Below the pieces are notes generated by a model that did no database searches, was not told the DNA's origin, and saw only the letters and a program-made list of their open reading frames with translations. Source: Deltaproteobacteria bacterium (GTDB lineage: Bacteria; Desulfobacterota; Binatia; UBA9968). From it: a stretch of 8,374 bases of DNA. The stretch covers positions 1 to 8,374 of the forward strand of contig JAHKKJ010000122.1 of assembly GCA_020027655.1 (NCBI GenBank). Direction: 5' to 3'. The first letter of the stretch is position 1, and every line of letters starts with the position of its first letter. Both the position numbers and the translations under genes were made by a program. Below, one piece after another: positions 4,940 to 8,374 of this stretch.

Positions 4940-5296
4940 TCAAGTTTCCTGCTTGGCATACTCACAGCGTGGGCAGACTCGAGGAGAGGCGCCTACGAGG
5001 ACCGGCCAGCCGCATTCGCCGCAACTCACCACAGGCTCTCCCAGCATCCCTCGAACCATTGAGCCGCAGCGCCTGCCGCCGCAGGGACCGGTTCCGACTC
5101 CGGTCCGTTTGCTTACTTGCTCGAAAGTCTTAGCCCCGGCTTGGATCGCTTTGAGCACGGTACCTTTGCGGATCTTGTTGCACAGGCAGGCCGGTTTGAA
5201 GTTTTCGATGACCGCCTGCTCTCTGGCCTTTTGTTCTAGCTCGTCGATGGCGGGGTGCCCTTCCTTTGCTGTGAATTCCTCAGCAGTGTAGCACAA
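4940..5296 (-). CDS. BFD-type [2Fe-2S]-binding protein with C-terminal zinc ribbon
   Basis: The 118-residue product has two cysteine-rich modules. The first (about 29-82) is a BFD-like [2Fe-2S] domain: Cys37-x-Cys39, 32 intervening residues, then Cys72-x4-Cys77 in GTGPCGGRRC, the spacing of bacterioferritin-associated ferredoxin and the BFD domains of nitrite reductase and NifU. The second (about 92-111) is a zinc-ribbon or rubredoxin-like knuckle pair, Cys92-x2-Cys95 and Cys108-x2-Cys111. All eight cysteines are present. The start is TTG at 5294-5296: an in-frame TAG lies 12 bases further upstream and no ATG or GTG precedes the BFD domain. The ribosome site is weak, but the 16-bp gap after the methyltransferase stop suggests translational coupling. 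It is probably a cytoplasmic electron-transfer or Fe-S accessory protein; there is no bacterioferritin gene here and the partner is unknown. Confidence 0.82.
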   Translation of the reverse strand: MCYTAEEFTAKEGHPAIDELEQKAREQAVIENFKPACLCNKIRKGTVLKAIQAGAKTFEQVSKRTGVGTGPCGGRRCGSMVRGMLGEPVVSCGECGWPVLVGASPRVCPRCEYAKQET

Positions 5297-5312
5297 TTTT
5301 GCTCGAAGCTAA

Positions 5313-6302
5313 TTACCGGGTGCCGATGACCAGGGAGGAGGTGAGGGGAGGCGGTAGGTTGATTTGCCGCACCCGGGATAAGCCGGCTTGTTCCATCCAG
5401 CTTTTGATTTCGCTAAAGCTATAACAGCGGCCTGATTCGGTCGTCAGCAGCATTAGCAAACTAAAGATGGCGCCCACTGGCGGAGTCGTGCGGCTATCGT
5501 CGAGAATGTGATCTTTCACGACAATTTGTCCGCCGAGTTTAAGGTTAGAAACGAGTTTGCGGATCAACGATCGGTTGCTTTCAAAGCTTTCGCCGTGGAT
5601 GATGTTGGAAAGAAAAATGACGTCGTAGCTCCCCGGAATCGGCGCTTTCCGATAGTCGCCGGCGATGAGCCGGATTCGTTCTGCCATAGCGGCTTCCCGA
5701 ACATATCTTTCGGTGACGGCAAGCGTGCCGGGCAGATCGAAGATCGTGACGCGAAGCCGGGCGAAGCGCTTGCAGAGCGCGATCGGATAGGTTGCCGGGC
5801 CCGAGCCGACGTCCAGCAGCTCGGCAATGCCGCTCCAATCGATAGCGTTCGCCGTCACTTCTGCGTCACCGCGGGCTTTGACCAAAGAGTCCATTGCGTT
5901 GATGAAAATCTCGGTTTCCGCCGGATGGTTCTGGTACATGTTCGAGGGACGAACGGGTTGGCCGGAGCGAATGGCCTCGGGAAGTTTCTCCCAACAAGTC
6001 CACAACAACGATTCGAAACGGATCATAGCGCCGACATATTGCGGTGAGCTTTTGAGCAGATACTTTGCTGCGGCTTCTGTCAGAGAAAAATATTCGGCCC
6101 GTTTGTGTAGCAGTTCCAAGGACGCCAGAGCGTTGAGCAGCAGTTCCGTTGCCTTCGGCTCGAGCTTGAGTCGATTCGCCACCGCTTCAGCGGTGGCTGC
6201 GGAGTTTTCCAGGGCATCGAAAATCGTCAATTCCAGGGCGGTCTGAGTGAGCCGCGCTTCAACGTGACCGCCGGCCAATCGCATAAGTTTCGGAAAGTCC
6301 AT
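5313..6302 (-). CDS. SAM-dependent O-methyltransferase (PF00891-type) with N-terminal dimerisation domain
   Basis: This 329-residue class I methyltransferase transfers a methyl group from SAM, most likely to a hydroxyl of a small molecule (relatives include polyketide O-methyltransferases, CrtF and BchU). The N-terminal helical and winged-helix dimerisation domain spans about 1-95 (ELTIFDAL, AVANRLKLEPKATELLLNAL). The catalytic domain shows SAM motif I LLDVGSGPA (162-170), the acidic ribose-binding Asp189 in IFDLP, the adenine-region Asp216 in AGDYR, the post-motif DVIFLSNIIHG with His236 at the usual catalytic-base position, and KLGGQIVVKDHILDD (255-269). Length is typical for the family. 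The ATG start lacks a strong Shine-Dalgarno. It follows the AlbA_2/HATPase gene by 16 bp and precedes the BFD protein gene by 16 bp, so the three are probably co-transcribed. No pigment or polyketide genes are nearby, so the substrate is unknown. Confidence 0.9.
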   Translation of the reverse strand: MDFPKLMRLAGGHVEARLTQTALELTIFDALENSAATAEAVANRLKLEPKATELLLNALASLELLHKRAEYFSLTEAAAKYLLKSSPQYVGAMIRFESLLWTCWEKLPEAIRSGQPVRPSNMYQNHPAETEIFINAMDSLVKARGDAEVTANAIDWSGIAELLDVGSGPATYPIALCKRFARLRVTIFDLPGTLAVTERYVREAAMAERIRLIAGDYRKAPIPGSYDVIFLSNIIHGESFESNRSLIRKLVSNLKLGGQIVVKDHILDDSRTTPPVGAIFSLLMLLTTESGRCYSFSEIKSWMEQAGLSRVRQINLPPPLTSSLVIGTR

Positions 6303-6318
6303 CGCGCCGCTTCGGTAT

Positions 6319-7764
6319 TTAGAGCCTTTCGATGATGCGGTAGCTCCGGCTCTTTGGTTTCAGCGGCGCGACGATGCCGTTTTTCACCATGGAGCGAATC
6401 TCCCGGTAGGCGGCGTCGCGATCGACTTCGGCGATGCGTTCATATTCAGCGGTGGAGAAGGTCTTGCCGTGACAGAAGGCGTAGGCCAGGAGCCGACGCT
6501 GGCGAAAGTTGATCTGAGCCGCAGGAAACTGGTTGAGCCAGCGCAGGGTGTCTTCGTCATAGACGGGTGTGTTGCGCAAAGTGACAATGAAAAGAAATCC
6601 TTCGGCGGAAAATTCCGGAGGGCGGAGACCGTAGTGCTCCATCTCCTGGAAAATCCTCGGTATGCCTTCGCCCATTTCCTTCAGATAACCGAGATCCGCT
6701 AGCACACGTACGATCAGCGGGTTGCGGGAAAAGTGAATGCTCTTGTGCTGACGCAGTTGTTCGAGGGTTACGGGTGGAGGCGGAGGACCGGGACTGCGCA
6801 CTTCGATCCGATCATCGAACATCCAAATCTCGATGGCAGCCCCGGCGATGCCGTAATCCCGGTGCGCTACCGCGTTAACCAAGGCCTCCTGCCAAGCAAA
6901 AGTGGGATACTCGAGTCGCTCCCGGAAAAACAGGTCGTGGAGCACGGTCCGTTCCCGGACATGCTCCTTGATCCGCCCCACAGCTTCATCGATCAGGCGC
7001 ACCAGCGGTGCCTCGAAGCGAATGCGCTTGACGACATTGAGAGACGCGCCGTGCTGCCTCTCGGTGCCTTCGTATTTGACGAAGTCGATGCCGCAACGAG
7101 GGTGCCAAAAAGCCGGATCTTTGGCGAAAAGCAGTAAACTTGCCATGCTGGGAGTCGGTGGGCGTCGGGAGGTATCCACCAGATGATAGGAGTGAGCAAG
7201 AACCGCCTCCGGAGGCCTGGGATCTTCGATCCGGGCCAGCAAACCGGCAACGGCGGTCGGGTCCAGATCGTCCCATGCGGCGTTCAAAGGTTGCTGCCTT
7301 TCGTAAAGCACGGTTCGCTTGGCTTCTTTGAGAGCTTGAATTTGTTCCGTGGGAAGCGACGGTGTCTCAGTCGCGACACGATAAAACGAACGTCCACCCG
7401 TGACACGATAGACTTCAAGCGCGGAAGCCACTTCGAATTTGATTAGCAGGAGATTGCCGAGTCGAATTTTTGCCGATGCTGGGCTGAGCGGGGGAGTGAG
7501 CAGTGTTTGAGGGGCCTGGATCAAGCTTTGGACTTCGATTGGTTCGTGAGGGATACCCGTGACGCTGCGGTCGGGTTCGACGCCGACCAAAAGCGTTCCA
7601 CCGTCGGCATTGGCCATCCCGGAGAGAATGCGGACTATCTCACGGGCGAGCTCTTCGTCTCTTTTCTTCTGAATTCCGCCCCGCCGATACTCGTAGGCGC
7701 TTACGAATTCCAGAAATTGTCCACGCTCCTGCTTGAGAAGGAGTCCGATTTCTTCAGCATGCAT
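6319..7764 (-). CDS. AlbA_2 (Schlafen-like) / HATPase_c_4 ATP-binding protein, COG2865-type
   Basis: The 481-residue product has the layout of the COG2865 putative transcriptional regulators. An N-terminal AlbA_2/Schlafen-like domain (about 12-75) contains QFLEFV..ARE.VRILSGMANADGGTLLVGVEPDRSVTGIP; the lysine often found in the E-F-K motif is Val21 here. A middle region follows (about 150-280). The GHKL-type ATPase domain (about 285-395) carries the N-box WQEALVNAVAHRDYG (Glu293, Asn297), the DDRIEVRSPGP block (317-327), a RNPLIVRVLADLGY helix and the MGEGIPRI motif (364-371). The C-terminus (about 415-481) looks like a winged helix (STAEYERIAEVDRDAAYREIRSMVKNGIV). Cytoplasmic, possibly a DNA- or RNA-binding ATP-dependent regulator; no exact function is established for the family, and some members sit in defence or stress loci. 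It begins 62 bp after the M20 peptidase stop and is followed at 16 bp by the methyltransferase. The ATG has no strong Shine-Dalgarno. Confidence 0.88.
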   Translation of the reverse strand: MHAEEIGLLLKQERGQFLEFVSAYEYRRGGIQKKRDEELAREIVRILSGMANADGGTLLVGVEPDRSVTGIPHEPIEVQSLIQAPQTLLTPPLSPASAKIRLGNLLLIKFEVASALEVYRVTGGRSFYRVATETPSLPTEQIQALKEAKRTVLYERQQPLNAAWDDLDPTAVAGLLARIEDPRPPEAVLAHSYHLVDTSRRPPTPSMASLLLFAKDPAFWHPRCGIDFVKYEGTERQHGASLNVVKRIRFEAPLVRLIDEAVGRIKEHVRERTVLHDLFFRERLEYPTFAWQEALVNAVAHRDYGIAGAAIEIWMFDDRIEVRSPGPPPPPVTLEQLRQHKSIHFSRNPLIVRVLADLGYLKEMGEGIPRIFQEMEHYGLRPPEFSAEGFLFIVTLRNTPVYDEDTLRWLNQFPAAQINFRQRRLLAYAFCHGKTFSTAEYERIAEVDRDAAYREIRSMVKNGIVAPLKPKSRSYRIIERL

Positions 7765-7826
7765 GGTACTGGCTCGTTAGAGTCCGAGTGACTTGATTCA
7801 GCGGAAGGACAACGATGTTGACCCGC

Positions 7827-8372
7827 TCAGTGGTTTGTGCCGTTGAGCCTGACGATCTCCAGTACGACCTCAGCAGAAAGATAGAGATCTTTGAGATCCA
7901 GCCATTCGTTGACCGTATGAATTTCTCGCATGCCGGTGGATAAGTTGGCGACCTCCAGCCCTTTTTGGTTCAGCACGTTGGCGTCGCAACCGCCGCCGGT
8001 GGCGAGGGTTTTTAATTCGAGATGGAGGTTCTTGGCTGCTGCTTGCACAAGTCTTACAATCGCCGAGTCGTCAGGAACGTGCATGCGGTCGTAGTCGCGA
8101 TCAATCTTTGCTTCGACCGTGGCCTGAAAACGCTTGCCATCCAGTTCCAAGACGTGCCGGCGGGCCGCCTCACGGAGACACTCCAACATATGCTGCGTCT
8201 GGCGCTCCAGTTTTTCCTCGCTGTGACTCCTTGCTTCACCCCGGAGCACCACCGAGTTTGGGACGATGTTGACGGCCATGCCACCCTCGATGACACCGAT
8301 GTTGGCCGTGGTCTCATGGTCGATTCGCCCGAGCCGCATGCCCGAGATTCCTTCAGCAGCGACTTTAATCGC
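7827..8372 (-). CDS. M20-family metallopeptidase (peptidase T-like), 5' partial
   Basis: The frame stays open to the right edge (AIKVAAEGISG precedes the first internal Met at 8339), so the start and the N-terminal metal-binding half lie outside. About 181 residues remain of a roughly 370-400 residue zinc exopeptidase of the M20/M25/M40 clan, similar to the PepT-like group. Visible are the dimerisation (lid) domain, with RIDHETTANIGVIEGG followed by NIVP (about 16-38) and the VVLRGEARSHSEEKL strand/helix (about 41-55), and the end of the catalytic domain with ATGGGCDANVLNQKGL and the metal-ligand His in GMREIHTVNEW (about 145-155). The TGA stop is at 7827-7829. Cytoplasmic aminopeptidase or amidohydrolase activity is expected; the exact substrate is unknown. 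It is upstream on the same strand as the AlbA_2, methyltransferase and BFD genes, and the 62-bp gap leaves open whether it shares their transcript. Confidence 0.88.
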   Translation of the reverse strand, partial: AIKVAAEGISGMRLGRIDHETTANIGVIEGGMAVNIVPNSVVLRGEARSHSEEKLERQTQHMLECLREAARRHVLELDGKRFQATVEAKIDRDYDRMHVPDDSAIVRLVQAAAKNLHLELKTLATGGGCDANVLNQKGLEVANLSTGMREIHTVNEWLDLKDLYLSAEVVLEIVRLNGTNH

Positions 8373-8374
8373 GT

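Noticed and set aside
4792..5133. Plus-strand frame of 113 codons
   Set aside because: It reads through two hairpin repeats and then antisense to the BFD gene, whose eight ordered cysteines make the minus strand the real one.
5508..6047. Plus-strand frame of 179 codons
   Set aside because: Antisense to the methyltransferase SAM-binding domain; no motif and no start signal.

Overview
This window looks like chromosome from an uncultured, moderately GC-rich environmental bacterium, plausibly of the deltaproteobacterial/Binatota/Rokubacteria/NC10 type. The reasons are the gene set (a Bug/TctC-type binding protein, a dihydroxyphthalate-decarboxylase-like protein, a D-2-hydroxyacid dehydrogenase and TenA) and several short palindromic dispersed repeats in the gaps. 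This placement is inference; there is no rRNA or other marker gene here. No tRNA, rRNA, CRISPR array, transposase or phage gene was seen.

Layout. (1) 3-785, plus: the C-terminal three quarters of a tripartite-tricarboxylate-transporter type substrate-binding protein, cut by the window edge. (2) 899-1828, minus: a periplasmic-binding-protein-fold protein of the 4,5-dihydroxyphthalate decarboxylase group. It has a strong Shine-Dalgarno, no signal peptide, and a stack of three inverted repeats just upstream. (3) 1829-2415: a long intergenic stretch with a compound hairpin and a TTTCGRR heptanucleotide tandem repeat. (4) 2416-3405, plus: a complete D-isomer 2-hydroxyacid dehydrogenase, probably NADP(H)-preferring. 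(5) 3504-3620, plus: a possible 38-residue small protein with a good ribosome binding site. (6) 3669-3767: two inverted copies of one dispersed palindromic repeat, the second forming a 21-bp stem. (7) 3804-4475, plus: tenA with its full catalytic residue set, followed by a GTGA-overlapping hypothetical ORF that ends inside a repeat. (8) 4734-4910: a cluster of three hairpin repeats between convergent genes. (9) 4940-8372, minus: a run of four genes. In transcription order these are an M20 (PepT-like) metallopeptidase (5' end outside the window), an AlbA_2/HATPase protein, a PF00891-type SAM methyltransferase and a BFD-type [2Fe-2S] protein with a C-terminal zinc ribbon. The last three are separated by exactly 16 bp each and are probably one operon.

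How the genes fit together. The left half carries small-molecule uptake and catabolism functions (carboxylate binding protein, aromatic-acid decarboxylase-like protein, 2-hydroxyacid reductase). TenA salvages or degrades thiamin pyrimidines. The right half combines peptide hydrolysis, a Schlafen/AlbA_2-type regulator, a small-molecule O-methyltransferase and a small Fe-S/zinc protein. I see no complete known defence, secretion or biosynthetic system. The least ordinary items are the AlbA_2-ATPase / methyltransferase / BFD-zinc-ribbon gene set and the repeat architecture.
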